DNA of 64,000 nt from NCBI GenBank assembly GCA_947494825.1, contig CANLWN010000005.1, positions 434,001 to 498,000 on the forward strand, given 5' to 3'. The notes beneath the pieces were generated by a model. The model saw only the letters and a list, made by a program, of their open reading frames with translations, searched no databases and was not told the DNA's origin. Below are positions 28,161 through 37,816 of this stretch, piece by piece. Origin of the DNA: an uncultured Flavobacteriaceae bacterium (GTDB lineage Bacteria; Bacteroidota; Bacteroidia; Flavobacteriales; Flavobacteriaceae). The translations under genes and the position numbers were made by a program. Each line of letters starts with the position of its first letter. Position 1 is the first letter of the stretch.

Positions 28161-29411
28161 ATGGGAAAACATTGTATCGTAATCGGCGGGGGCATTATAG
28201 GCCTAAGCGCAGCTTATTATTTGCTTGAGGAAGGTTATCGCGTTACCGTAGTGGACATGTCCAACATGGATGGAGGCGCGTCCTATGTCAATGCAGGTTA
28301 CCTAACCCCTAGCCATATTATCCCATTGGCCTCCCCGGGAATGATGGCCAAGGGAATCAAATGGATGTTTAGCAGCAGCAGTCCTTTCTATATGAAACCA
28401 CGCCTCAGTCTCGATTTTCTGAAGTGGGCCTGGTATTTCAATACCTCCGCTACCCAAGCGAAGGTGGAAAAGGCCATTCCCTTGATCAAGGACATCAACC
28501 TGCTAAGCAAAGATCTTTATTTTGATATGCGCCACTCGGGGAAACTCGGAGAATTTCAATTGGAAAAAAAGGGCCTGTTGATGCTCTATAAGACGATCAA
28601 AGAGGGAAAACACGAAAAGGAAGTGGCCAACAGGGCCATGGAAGAAGGCTTGGAGGTTCGGGAATTGTCGGTGAAGGAATTGAATGAACTACAACCCAAT
28701 TTGAACCAGGAAATCCTGGGGGCGGTACACTATCAATGCGACGCCCATACTTCGCCAAATGAAATCATGCAAAATTTGAAGCATTATCTGGCCATGCAAG
28801 GTGTTGTATTTAAAACCAATGAGGAAGTGGTCGATTTTCAGCTCAAGGGAACAAAAATCTCGGATGTAGTGTCCAACAAAGGAAGCTACAAGGCAGATGA
28901 AGTGATCCTGGCAGCAGGTTCATGGAGCCAGCACCTGGCCAAAAGGCTAAACCTACGACTCAATGTACAGGCGGGGAAGGGGTATCGGATAAACGTAAGC
29001 AGACCCACACCGGTAAGGCTTCCGGCTATTCTAATGGAGGCTAAGGTAGCCGTTACCCCAATGAAGGGTTTTACCAGGTTCGCAGGCACTATGGAACTAT
29101 CGGGCATCAATCATAAAATTAGAAAGGAAAGAGTGGCCGCCATTGCCAAGGCTGCGGGCAGTTACTACGAAGAGCTCAAAATTACGGCCCAGGAACAATC
29201 AAAGGCCCTCTGTGGCCTGCGGCCCGTTTCCCCCGATGGATTACCGTATATCGGGAGGACCTCAAAACTTGAAAACCTGACCATTGCCACCGGGCATGCC
29301 ATGATGGGATGGAGCCTTGGTCCCGCCACCGGCAAATTGGTTTCGGAAATTATCTCCGGTAAGAAACTGTCCATGAACATCAACGGGTTTCATCCCGAAA
29401 GAAGGTTTTGA
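28161..29411 (+). CDS. DadA-like FAD-dependent D-amino-acid dehydrogenase
   Basis: The 416-residue protein begins with the ADP-binding fold GGGIIGLSAAYYLLEEGYRV (residues 9-28) and contains a DAO-family substrate domain and the C-terminal FAD-contact segment GLRPVSPDGLPYIGRT plus ATGHAMMGWSLGPATG. This is the DadA/glycine-oxidase pattern. It should oxidise a D-amino acid or a cyclic imino acid such as D-hydroxyproline to the imine. No proline or hydroxyproline catabolic genes are adjacent to narrow the substrate. It ends 1 bp before the convergent DUF1080 gene. Confidence 0.88.
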   Translation: MGKHCIVIGGGIIGLSAAYYLLEEGYRVTVVDMSNMDGGASYVNAGYLTPSHIIPLASPGMMAKGIKWMFSSSSPFYMKPRLSLDFLKWAWYFNTSATQAKVEKAIPLIKDINLLSKDLYFDMRHSGKLGEFQLEKKGLLMLYKTIKEGKHEKEVANRAMEEGLEVRELSVKELNELQPNLNQEILGAVHYQCDAHTSPNEIMQNLKHYLAMQGVVFKTNEEVVDFQLKGTKISDVVSNKGSYKADEVILAAGSWSQHLAKRLNLRLNVQAGKGYRINVSRPTPVRLPAILMEAKVAVTPMKGFTRFAGTMELSGINHKIRKERVAAIAKAAGSYYEELKITAQEQSKALCGLRPVSPDGLPYIGRTSKLENLTIATGHAMMGWSLGPATGKLVSEIISGKKLSMNINGFHPERRF

Positions 29412-29412
29412 C

Positions 29413-30147
29413 CTATAACCGACGAACTCTTACATTTCTGAACCATACGCCCGCACCATGGTCCTGTAAGGCCAAATAGCCTACATTGGACTTGCCGTAA
29501 TCGGGATAATCGTTCCATTTACCACTGTTCCTTTTTAACTTCCAATCTTCCGAAAACTTGTCAAAGACTACTATTTTTTGGCCATTAAGCCAATGTTCCA
29601 CCTTGCCATTATCAAAAATGATCTTGCTGGTATTCCACTCGCCCACAGGGTTTAGACTTTTCTTTTCATTGGTCTCATGCATGGCATAATTGGCACCTGC
29701 CTTCTGCCAGTCCTCCGCAGGTTCTTCAGAACCCTCATCGTCCAACAGTTGGTATTCCGGCCCGGTCTGGTAGGGAGAATGATAGATGGTATCTTCTACC
29801 ACGTGATAAAAAATACCGCTATTGCCCCCCTTACTTATCTTCCACTCCAAACTAAGTTCAAAATTGTCATATTGTTCGGTGGAAATAATATCACCGCCCA
29901 CATCACCGGCTTTTCCATAACACTCAATAATCCCATCCTTTATGGACCAATTGCTTGGAAGGGAATCCAGGTTATAGCCGCGCCATTGCGAAACATCGGT
30001 CAGGGTAACCCAATCGGCCTCCACGGTTTCGGCTTCCGGAGTACTTAAAGCCTCCACATCTCTTTTCTTTTCCTGTTTGCACGCGGTAATCCATAGGATT
30101 ATCCCTGCCAGCATTAAAATTTTTCTCATTTTACTAAATTTTTTCAT
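29413..30147 (-). CDS. DUF1080 (3-keto-disaccharide hydrolase-like) lipoprotein
   Basis: The 244-residue protein has a lipoprotein signal (MRKILMLAGIILWITAC, lipobox Cys about 23 from the first ATG). A second ATG six codons in, at 30129, is an equally good start. The body is a concanavalin-like jelly roll of the DUF1080 family (SNWSIKDGIIECYGKAGDVG, NFELSLEWKISKGGNSGIFY, then LQDHGAGVWFRNVRVR). Family members bind or hydrolyse 3-keto-glycosides made by sugar oxidoreductases. No such oxidoreductase is adjacent here. Confidence 0.9.
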   Translation of the reverse strand: MKKFSKMRKILMLAGIILWITACKQEKKRDVEALSTPEAETVEADWVTLTDVSQWRGYNLDSLPSNWSIKDGIIECYGKAGDVGGDIISTEQYDNFELSLEWKISKGGNSGIFYHVVEDTIYHSPYQTGPEYQLLDDEGSEEPAEDWQKAGANYAMHETNEKKSLNPVGEWNTSKIIFDNGKVEHWLNGQKIVVFDKFSEDWKLKRNSGKWNDYPDYGKSNVGYLALQDHGAGVWFRNVRVRRL

Positions 30148-30449
30148 CTTATCCGAGGTTCTATCTACAGCACTGTCCCCAGAACGGCTATCATTGTGGG
30201 CAAGGTGTATGAAACGCCATCTGAGGTCTTTAGGGATAGCTTTTCCCTCCGCTTGGTTCGTTCTACCCTAAAGAGGTAAAATCCTTGGATACCTAAAGAT
30301 ATCAAAATATCTCCTAACCTCTTTGTACCAACTTGGCCGTTCTCTATCAAAAAATAAAGAATGCTATAATTTTTCCTGAAATTTGATGTCCGGTTTTTTT
30401 TCCTTCCGCAATTAAAATTGTAGATTCGTTTAACATATTCGTGAAAAAG

Positions 30450-31349
30450 ATGAACAATGTAAAAAAAATTTTCAGCATTAGGGACTTGGAAAACCTGTCC
30501 GGAATCAAAGCCCATACCATACGAATTTGGGAAAAAAGATACAATCTCCTATCACCCGAAAGAACAGCTACCAACATAAGGACCTACAGTATTAGCAGTC
30601 TGCAGAAACTTTTGAACGTAACCCTGCTCTACAACAACGGGTACAAAATTTCCAAAATTGCCAAGATTCCGGAAAAGGACATTCCCCTTATGGTTCGTGA
30701 GATTGTGGCCAAGCACAGTGTAAAAAACCATGCGATAAACGCCTTTAAACTGGCCATGATCAATTTTGATCAGACCCTGTTCTTCAACACCTATAACGGC
30801 CTGCTGTCGGAATATTCGTTTCGGGATATTTTTACCGATGTTTTTGTTCCCTTGCTCAACGAATTGGGCCTTTTATGGCAAACAGATACCATAAGTCCGG
30901 CCCATGAACATTTTATTACAGGGCTCATTAAGCAAAAAATAGTAATCAACACGGAAAAGCTGCAGATACTGGAACCTACAAAAAAAGAGAAGACTTTTGT
31001 ATTATTCCTCCCGGAGAATGAAATCCACGAAATAGGTCTGCTGTTCGTAAATTACGAAATTATCCTTAGAGGGTATAAAACCATATATCTTGGCCAGACC
31101 GTCCCTATAGAAAGTTTAGTGGACTTAAGAAAATACTATGACCGCCTTCATTTCCTGTCCTATTTTACGGTAGAGCCCAGCAAGGATAAATTGGATCGAT
31201 ATGTCAAGGATTTTACCACATCCATCAATAGCAATGGAGATTACAAGCTTTGGGTCTTGGGGCATCAGGTGCAACATTTTTCCCAGAACGGCCTCCCCTC
31301 CTCCATTAGGACCTTTGATTCCATTGGCGAGCTGGTATCCGCGCTGTGA
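30450..31349 (+). CDS. CarH-type MerR regulator with cobalamin-binding domain
   Basis: The ATG at 30450 is preferred; a GTG three codons earlier (30441) is possible. The 299-residue protein has a MerR HTH (FSIRDLENLSGIKAHTIRIW) at about 8-75, a helical B12-cap region and a cobalamin-binding Rossmann domain. Both signatures of AdoCbl photoreceptors are present: Trp143 followed by nine residues and Glu153-His154 (the Wx9EH capping motif), and ExHxxG with His193 as the lower axial ligand. In characterised CarH proteins, AdoCbl-bound tetramers repress crt genes in the dark and light breaks the complex. Its position 43 bp upstream of crtI fits this role. Confidence 0.9.
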   Translation: MNNVKKIFSIRDLENLSGIKAHTIRIWEKRYNLLSPERTATNIRTYSISSLQKLLNVTLLYNNGYKISKIAKIPEKDIPLMVREIVAKHSVKNHAINAFKLAMINFDQTLFFNTYNGLLSEYSFRDIFTDVFVPLLNELGLLWQTDTISPAHEHFITGLIKQKIVINTEKLQILEPTKKEKTFVLFLPENEIHEIGLLFVNYEIILRGYKTIYLGQTVPIESLVDLRKYYDRLHFLSYFTVEPSKDKLDRYVKDFTTSINSNGDYKLWVLGHQVQHFSQNGLPSSIRTFDSIGELVSAL

Positions 31350-31392
31350 TTAGCAAGTTTGTATACGCCCCAACCCATACCTAATATGCACT

Positions 31393-32856
31393 ATGAATAA
31401 AAAAATCATCGTAATCGGCTCCGGATTTTCCTCTTTGTCCGCTTCCTGCTATCTGGCAAAAATGGGATACCAGGTTTCCCTCTATGAAAAAAACGGTACG
31501 CTTGGTGGTAGGGCACGACAATTAAAAAGAAACGGTTTTACCTTTGATATGGGCCCCAGCTGGTATTGGATGCCCGATATTTTTGAGAGGTTTTTCCATG
31601 ATTTCGGAAAAACACGTTCGGATTACTACCTATTGGACAAACTTAACCCGGCCTATAAAATTGTCTTTTCTGATGAGGTGGTCACCATAGGCGATAGTAT
31701 GGACAAAATTTGTGAGGAGTTTGAGCGAATAGAAAAAGGGAGTTCTGCTTATTTAAGAAAGTTTATCCTGAGGGCACAGAAGAACTATGCCATTGCCATG
31801 AACAAAATTGTGCTAAGGCCAGGAATTTCACCTTTTGAACTGGTCACAAAGGAAACTGTGCTGCAACTGGGTCAATTTTTTAGGACCATTAGTTCGGAGG
31901 TACGCAAAAAATTCAACAATCCGAAGTTGATTTCCATATTGGAGTTTCCCGTGCTTTTTTTAGGAGCCAAACCCAGTAAAACCCCGGCATTCTACAGCTT
32001 TATGAACTTTGCAGATTTTGGACTGGGTACTTGGCATCCCCGTGGTGGAATGTATCGGATCGTAGAGGCCATGGGTAATCTGTCCAAAGAACTGGGAGTA
32101 CAGTTGCATACCCATAGCCCGGTAGAAAAAGTCCTTATTGAAGATGGCGAGGCCATAGGTGTTGTTTGCAATGGGGAAAGAATAACTGCCGATGCGGTGC
32201 TTAGCGGGGCCGATTATCACCATACCGAGACCTTATTGGACCAAAAATATAGGCAACATTCACCTGCCTATTGGGAAAAGAAGACCTTTGCTCCCTCCTC
32301 CCTACTGTTCTACGTAGGTTTTGACAGGAAGTTGAAAAATATTGAGCATCATAATCTGTTCTTCGACACCGATTTTGACCTACACGCCCAAGAAATATAT
32401 GACAATCCCCAATGGCCTAAAAACCCACTTTTTTATGCTAATTTTCCTTCCATCACCGATTCCACCATGGCCCCAAACGGTTGTGAAACAGGGTTTTTCT
32501 TAATTCCCATAGCTCCAGGGCTTGCCGATACCGATGAACTTAGGGACCAATATTTCGCTATGATTTTGGAAAGATTCGAGAAAAGAACGGGCCAGGATGT
32601 AAGAAATAGTATTATATTTAAGGAGTCCTTCTGTGTAAATGACTTTGTAGAACAGTACAACTCCTATAAAGGGAATGCATACGGTATGGCCAACACCCTA
32701 TCCCAGACCGCATTTCTTAGGCCCAAATTACAAAGTAAGAAAGTAAAGAATCTCTTCTTTACCGGACAACTGACCGTACCGGGTCCCGGAGTTCCCCCTT
32801 CATTGATTTCTGGAAAATTGGTGTCAGGGTTAATTGCAAAAACCATTAATACTTAA
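31393..32856 (+). CDS. crtI: Phytoene desaturase (lycopene-forming)
   Basis: The 487-residue protein begins with the dinucleotide-binding motif VIGSGFSSLSASCYLAKMGY and GGRARQ, typical of CrtI, and ends with the CrtI C-terminal signature FFTGQLTVPGPGVPPSLISG. It converts phytoene stepwise to lycopene with FAD at the membrane. It is the first structural gene after the CarH-type regulator; crtB follows 3 bp after its stop and crtZ follows crtB by 1 bp, so the three are one operon. Confidence 0.95.
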   Translation: MNKKIIVIGSGFSSLSASCYLAKMGYQVSLYEKNGTLGGRARQLKRNGFTFDMGPSWYWMPDIFERFFHDFGKTRSDYYLLDKLNPAYKIVFSDEVVTIGDSMDKICEEFERIEKGSSAYLRKFILRAQKNYAIAMNKIVLRPGISPFELVTKETVLQLGQFFRTISSEVRKKFNNPKLISILEFPVLFLGAKPSKTPAFYSFMNFADFGLGTWHPRGGMYRIVEAMGNLSKELGVQLHTHSPVEKVLIEDGEAIGVVCNGERITADAVLSGADYHHTETLLDQKYRQHSPAYWEKKTFAPSSLLFYVGFDRKLKNIEHHNLFFDTDFDLHAQEIYDNPQWPKNPLFYANFPSITDSTMAPNGCETGFFLIPIAPGLADTDELRDQYFAMILERFEKRTGQDVRNSIIFKESFCVNDFVEQYNSYKGNAYGMANTLSQTAFLRPKLQSKKVKNLFFTGQLTVPGPGVPPSLISGKLVSGLIAKTINT

Positions 32857-32859
32857 GAG

Positions 32860-33699
32860 ATGAAAGCTATTTTTGATACTGTTTCCCAGAACTGTAGCAG
32901 AATTGTCACAGAATCCTACAGTACCTCCTTTGCCCTTGCCACAAGAATGTTGGATGCTTCCATACGGAACGATGTATATAATATATATGGCTTTGTGCGC
33001 TTTGCCGATGAAATCGTGGATACTTTCCATGCCTATGATAAAACCACCCTCTTCAACAATTTTGAAAAAGACATGGAGAAAGCGCTGGAGGCCAAGATCA
33101 GTCTCAATCCGATTCTGAACGCCTTTCAGCACACTTATCACAAATACGATATCCCACACCATCTCGTGGCCTCTTTTATGAAAAGTATGCGACTGGATTT
33201 GGTTAAAACGGTCTACAAGACCGAGGAGGAGTACAAGGAATATATCTACGGCTCCGCGGATGTAGTGGGCCTAATGTGCTTACGGGTCTTTGTTAAAGGT
33301 GATACCAAAAAATATGGTGAACTTAAGGATGCTGCCATGGCCTTGGGATCTGCCTTCCAAAAGGTGAACTTCTTGAGAGATCTTAAGGAGGATTTCGAGG
33401 ATCTGAATCGCACCTATTTCCCCAACACCAACCTAATGGAACTCGATGAAGCTTCCAAAAAAAGGATTGTAGACGAAATTGAGTCCGATTTTGCATTGGG
33501 CTATTCCGGGATAGTAAAGTTGCCAAATGAAGCCAAATTTGGCGTGTATACCGCCTATAAGTACTACTCAAAATTATTGCAAAAACTAAAGAACACCCCG
33601 CCCTTGGAAATTAGGAACACTCGTATTCGGGTACCGAATTACCAAAAATTTGGACTGCTCGCCAAGTCCTATGTGAATTATAAACTACAATTGGTATAA
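32860..33699 (+). CDS. crtB: Phytoene synthase
   Basis: The 279-residue protein has the two Asp-rich prenyl-diphosphate motifs: DEIVD (Asp50-Asp54) and DLKED (Asp174-Asp178) within NFLRDLKEDFEDLNRTYFP. It condenses two geranylgeranyl diphosphates to phytoene, the committed step of carotenoid synthesis. The start is preceded by AAGAG. The length is normal for the family. Confidence 0.96.
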   Translation: MKAIFDTVSQNCSRIVTESYSTSFALATRMLDASIRNDVYNIYGFVRFADEIVDTFHAYDKTTLFNNFEKDMEKALEAKISLNPILNAFQHTYHKYDIPHHLVASFMKSMRLDLVKTVYKTEEEYKEYIYGSADVVGLMCLRVFVKGDTKKYGELKDAAMALGSAFQKVNFLRDLKEDFEDLNRTYFPNTNLMELDEASKKRIVDEIESDFALGYSGIVKLPNEAKFGVYTAYKYYSKLLQKLKNTPPLEIRNTRIRVPNYQKFGLLAKSYVNYKLQLV

Positions 33700-33700
33700 T

Positions 33701-34153
33701 ATGAAGGTTTTTCTTTGGATCGCTATTTTTATCGGGGTATTCTGCTTCATGGAGTTCATGGCCTGGTTCACCCATAAATATATCATGCACGGTTTTCTTT
33801 GGAACCTGCACAAGGACCACCACAAAAAGGACCATGACTCTTGGTTTGAGCGAAACGATGCCTTTTTTATTTTCTACGCGGTGGTCAGCATGTCGTTTTT
33901 CTATGCGGGGGCAAATACTGATTTTTGGTATGGATGGCCCTTAGGTTTTGGAATTATGGCCTATGGGGCCGCTTATTTTACAGTGCACGACATCTTTATC
34001 CACCAACGTTTTAAACTATTCAGAAATGCCAATAATTGGTATGCCCGTGGTGTACGAAGGGCACACAAAATACATCACAAAAAACTTGGAAAAAAAGACG
34101 GGGAATGCTTTGGTATGCTCTTTGTCCCGTTCAAATATTTTAAGCAGCGCTGA
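33701..34153 (+). CDS. crtZ: Beta-carotene hydroxylase (CrtZ type)
   Basis: The 150-residue membrane protein carries the di-iron histidine clusters of CrtZ: HKYIMH (His25, His30), HKDHH (His37, His40, His41), HDIFIH and HKIHH. It hydroxylates the beta-ionone rings of beta-carotene to give zeaxanthin. This implies a lycopene cyclase elsewhere in the genome, as none follows here. Its stop directly abuts the stop of the convergent TlpA-like gene. Confidence 0.95.
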   Translation: MKVFLWIAIFIGVFCFMEFMAWFTHKYIMHGFLWNLHKDHHKKDHDSWFERNDAFFIFYAVVSMSFFYAGANTDFWYGWPLGFGIMAYGAAYFTVHDIFIHQRFKLFRNANNWYARGVRRAHKIHHKKLGKKDGECFGMLFVPFKYFKQR

Positions 34154-34723
34154 TCAGATGCCCTGTTCCATCAGTAAACGATCCAACAGCTCATAGACCG
34201 TTTGACTGTCCCAGTCGGCGGCACCCACCTCCTTCAGTACAATGTTCCCATGAGCATCTATGATATACGTGGTAGGAATACTGGGGTGTTCCAGTTCGAT
34301 CGGAGTCCTGGTACCGGACAGGTATACCGGAAAGCTGTACTTTTTTTTGTTCAAGAACGATTGTACCCGAGCTGCCTCGTCATTCGCATAAAAGATAAAC
34401 TGCACCTTGTTCCCATAGACCTCATAAAGCTGTTGAAAGGAAGGCATTTCCGCTACACAGGGCGGGCACCAGGTGGCCCAAAAATTGACTATCACAACTT
34501 TTCCCCGCGTTTCCCCAAAATTAAACCGGCTTCCCTCCATATCCAAAAGTTGCCAATCATAGGAGGCAAGGCTTTTCTGATCTTTTTGGGCAAGCTGTGT
34601 AGGGCTAAAGGAAAACCATTTGTTTACTTGTACCTTTACATGAAATCCTACCGGAGTAAAAAGAAAAAGGATGAGCAACAGGATTAACAGGCCATCCAAC
34701 AGCTTGTTTCGTGTTATCGTCAT
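34154..34723 (-). CDS. TlpA-like membrane-anchored thioredoxin
   Basis: The ATG at 34723 overlaps the stop of the upstream paralogue as ATGA, which decides the start. The 189-residue product has one N-terminal membrane helix (about 9-25) and a periplasmic thioredoxin domain with the redox motif WCPPC (Cys86, Cys89) and the cis-Pro region HPSIPTTYIID. It probably reduces periplasmic disulfides, as in cytochrome c maturation. It is the second gene of a tandem pair with the degenerate copy at 34720. Confidence 0.92.
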   Translation of the reverse strand: MTITRNKLLDGLLILLLILFLFTPVGFHVKVQVNKWFSFSPTQLAQKDQKSLASYDWQLLDMEGSRFNFGETRGKVVIVNFWATWCPPCVAEMPSFQQLYEVYGNKVQFIFYANDEAARVQSFLNKKKYSFPVYLSGTRTPIELEHPSIPTTYIIDAHGNIVLKEVGAADWDSQTVYELLDRLLMEQGI

Positions 34724-35286
34724 TGTGTTGCCAATAAGCTGTCTACCAAGTCGTAGATCTTCCCGTTGTCCCAATCGGCAATACCCTTTTCCTTGTGGAT
34801 CACAATGGCCCCATTTTTATCGATCAGGTAGGACGAAGGTACCTCTTCCGGGTTTATGGGCATTTTCTCCCCGATAATAAGGTAGGTTACCGGAAAGGTA
34901 AATTTGTGCTCTTCCATGAAGGCCTCCACCGGTGGCCTCTCCTCGTTTGTGATGATATAAAAATCAATCTTATCGCCATAGGCATTATAGAACTCCTGTA
35001 TGCTCTGCAGCTCTGCCACACAGGGCAGTCGCCATGAGGCCCATAGGTTAATGAAGACTACCTTGCCCCTGGACCTTTCAAAGTTAAAGAAATTCCATTC
35101 TGCATCCTTGAGCTTCCAGTCGTAATCCGTAATCTGCGACCTGTTCACCTCTGAGGTAGGGGCCGGACTGAATGAGAACAACTTATTTAACCAAACCTTG
35201 CCGTAATAGCCTAAAGGGGTAACAAAAAAAGACACCACAAAGCCGATGAGCAAGATATTTAAAACCGTTTTTTTACTGATTTTCAT
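34720..35286 (-). CDS. TlpA-like protein lacking the nucleophilic cysteine
   Basis: The 188-residue protein aligns end to end with its downstream neighbour: same N-terminal helix, FNFERSRGKVVFINLWASW, cis-Pro segment PEEVPSSYLID and C-terminal helix. At the active site it reads WRLPC, so the first Cys of CxxC is Arg86 (codon CGA) and only Cys89 remains. It cannot perform the normal dithiol exchange. It may bind a partner, act as a chaperone-like subunit, or form a mixed disulfide through Cys89. The pair shares overlapping ends and is surely co-expressed. Confidence 0.9.
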   Translation of the reverse strand: MKISKKTVLNILLIGFVVSFFVTPLGYYGKVWLNKLFSFSPAPTSEVNRSQITDYDWKLKDAEWNFFNFERSRGKVVFINLWASWRLPCVAELQSIQEFYNAYGDKIDFYIITNEERPPVEAFMEEHKFTFPVTYLIIGEKMPINPEEVPSSYLIDKNGAIVIHKEKGIADWDNGKIYDLVDSLLATQ

Positions 35287-35307
35287 TTTTCGGGAGTTTG
35301 TTATAAA

Positions 35308-35340
35308 CTAAAAACTCCTGAGGACAATCAGGAGTTTTTA
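35308..35340 (-). terminator. Intrinsic terminator downstream of aconitase
   Basis: AAAACTCCTGA (35311-35321) pairs with TCAGGAGTTTT (35328-35338). Read on the minus strand it follows the aconitase stop by about 20 bp and has U-rich flanks on both sides, so it may be bidirectional. Confidence 0.8.
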
Positions 35341-35360
35341 TCAACTATTTCATCTGGGGC

Positions 35361-37628
35361 CTAAACGGCATTTTCCCTTTTTATGACGTTCAGCGCCGAA
35401 CCTTCCATGAACCATTCAATTTGTGATCCATTATAGGTATGGTTTGCTTTTATAAGGTCTTTACTACCATCCGAATGTACCACCTCTATGGTTAACGGGA
35501 TGTTCGGTGCAAAGTTGGCGATATCCACAAAATTGAAGGTATCGTCTTCCTGGATCAGGTCGTAATCACTTTCATTCGCAAATGTCAGTCCCAGCATCCC
35601 TTGCTTTTTAAGGTTGGTCTCATGGATTCTGGCAAAGGACTTGACCAAGACCGCGGCCACTCCCAAGTGCCTGGGTTGCATTGCCGCATGCTCACGGGAA
35701 GACCCTTCCCCGTAATTGTGATCTCCAACGACAATCGATTTTATACCCGCTGCTTTATAAGCACGCTGGGTATCGGGTACACCGCCGTATTCCCCGGTAA
35801 GTTGGTTCTTCACGAAATTGGTCTTCTTGTTAAAAGCATTTACGGCGCCTATCAGGGTATTGTTGGCTATATTGTCCAAATGGCCCCGGAAACGCAACCA
35901 CGGGCCCGCCATGGAAATATGGTCCGTAGTACACTTGCCAAAAGCTTTGATCAGCAGTTTCATTCCTTGTAGACTTTCCGGCGACATGGGAACAAAAGGT
36001 TCCAACAACTGTAAGCGCTCTGAAGACGGACTTACCTTTACCACAACACCGCTGCCATCTTCCATGGGTTCCAAATAACCGGCATCCTCTACTTCAAACC
36101 CCTTTGGTGGAAGTTCTATGCCCATTGGTTCATCGAGTTTTACCGCTTCGCCCTCTTCATTGATCAAAGTATCGTTCATGGGATCAAAATCCAGTTTTCC
36201 GGAAATTGCAATGGCCGCGACCATTTCGGGAGATCCCACAAAAGCGTGTGTATTTGGGTTGCCGTCTGCCCTTTTGGAGAAATTACGGTTAAAGGAATGC
36301 ACAATGGTGTTTTTTTCTTCACCTTTTAAATCACTACGGTCCCATTGGCCGATGCAAGGTCCACATGCGTTGGTAAAAATGGTGGCCCCTAGATTCTCAA
36401 ATATCTGTAATAAGCCATCGCGCTCAGCGGTATAACGTATTTGTTCGGATCCTGGATTGATACCAAAATCGGATTTTGGTTTGATTTTCTTTGCCACGGC
36501 CTGTTCTGCAATGGAGGCTGCCCTTGTAAGGTCCTCATAAGAGGAGTTGGTGCAGGAACCGATAAGTCCCCAGTCTACGTTTATGGGCCAATCGTTCTCC
36601 CTGGCCTTGGCGCCCAATTCCCCGACCGGAGTGGCCAGATCAGGCGTAAATGGGCCATTCAAATGCGGTCTTAACTCATCCAGATTAATTTCAATGAGTT
36701 CATCAAAATAAGGCTCCGGATTGGCGTACACCTCAGGATCGGCGGTTAAATGCTCCTTCACCTCATTGGCGGCATCCGCAACACCGTTCCTATCGGTAGC
36801 CCTTAAATAGCGTTCCATGGAATCATCGTACCCAAAAGTAGAAGTAGTTGCACCCACTTCCGCACCCATGTTACAGATAGTCCCTTTTCCTGTACAGGAC
36901 AAATTTTTGGCCCCTTCTCCAAAATATTCGATAATGGCGCCCGTACCCCCTTTTACAGTAAGGATACCCGCCACTTTTAGGATGACATCCTTGGCGGAGG
37001 TCCACCCGGAAATTTTTCCGGTCAGTTTCACCCCTATGAGTTTGGGGAACTTTAATTCCCAGGCCATTCCGGCCATAACATCTACCGCATCTGCACCCCC
37101 TACACCTATGGCCACCATGCCCAATCCGCCTGCATTTACGGTATGGGAGTCCGTACCGATCATCATTCCTCCCGGAAAGGCGTAATTTTCCAATACTACT
37201 TGATGGATAATCCCGGCCCCGGGTTTCCAAAAACCGATGCCGTATTTATTGGACACGGATTCCAAAAAATCGAATACCTCTGCGCTGGTGCTGTTAGCCG
37301 TCTTCAGATCTGCCACGGCACCACTTTTTGCCTGTATCAAATGATCGCAATGCACGGTGGTGGGCACGGCCACCTTTGACTTGCCCGCCTGCATGAACTG
37401 CAATAGGGCCATCTGTGCAGTCGCGTCTTGACAAGCGATGCGATCTGGTGCAAAATCGACATAGTCCTTACCTCTTGTAAATGCCCTTGTTGGATTGCCG
37501 TCCCACAAATGGGCGTACAAAACTTTCTCGGAAAGGGTAAGCGGTCTGCCAACAATCTCACGTGCCTTGTCGACCCGTTCGGCCATGTTCGCGTAAACCT
37601 CTTTTATCATGTCGATATCAAATGCCAT
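35361..37628 (-). CDS. acn: Aconitate hydratase, mitochondrial type
   Basis: The 755-residue enzyme interconverts citrate and isocitrate in the TCA cycle through a 4Fe-4S cluster. Visible landmarks are the N-terminal [24 protein letters not shown], the cluster cysteine in [10 protein letters not shown], the paired cysteines in [10 protein letters not shown], and the swivel-domain [20 protein letters not shown]. The length and motifs are those of the mitochondrial-type enzyme usual in Bacteroidota rather than AcnA (about 890) or AcnB. A TAAATTTG -7-like box lies on the minus strand at 37660-37667. It is a single transcription unit with its own terminator. Confidence 0.96.
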   Translation of the reverse strand: MAFDIDMIKEVYANMAERVDKAREIVGRPLTLSEKVLYAHLWDGNPTRAFTRGKDYVDFAPDRIACQDATAQMALLQFMQAGKSKVAVPTTVHCDHLIQAKSGAVADLKTANSTSAEVFDFLESVSNKYGIGFWKPGAGIIHQVVLENYAFPGGMMIGTDSHTVNAGGLGMVAIGVGGADAVDVMAGMAWELKFPKLIGVKLTGKISGWTSAKDVILKVAGILTVKGGTGAIIEYFGEGAKNLSCTGKGTICNMGAEVGATTSTFGYDDSMERYLRATDRNGVADAANEVKEHLTADPEVYANPEPYFDELIEINLDELRPHLNGPFTPDLATPVGELGAKARENDWPINVDWGLIGSCTNSSYEDLTRAASIAEQAVAKKIKPKSDFGINPGSEQIRYTAERDGLLQIFENLGATIFTNACGPCIGQWDRSDLKGEEKNTIVHSFNRNFSKRADGNPNTHAFVGSPEMVAAIAISGKLDFDPMNDTLINEEGEAVKLDEPMGIELPPKGFEVEDAGYLEPMEDGSGVVVKVSPSSERLQLLEPFVPMSPESLQGMKLLIKAFGKCTTDHISMAGPWLRFRGHLDNIANNTLIGAVNAFNKKTNFVKNQLTGEYGGVPDTQRAYKAAGIKSIVVGDHNYGEGSSREHAAMQPRHLGVAAVLVKSFARIHETNLKKQGMLGLTFANESDYDLIQEDDTFNFVDIANFAPNIPLTIEVVHSDGSKDLIKANHTYNGSQIEWFMEGSALNVIKRENAV

Positions 37629-37816
37629 TATCTTGTGTTTTTATGGGTTATGCAATCCTCAAATTTAAGAAAATCCAAGGCGTTGTTAAAATTTTTGGTG
37701 CACGATTCAATGAATTTTCAGAAATTCTGAAAATAGTTCCATGAAACGATATACAAACGCATTTTTTTGGCCAAAATAGCGCGTACCTACAATAAGTGTG
37801 GGAAAGTCGGGAAAAC

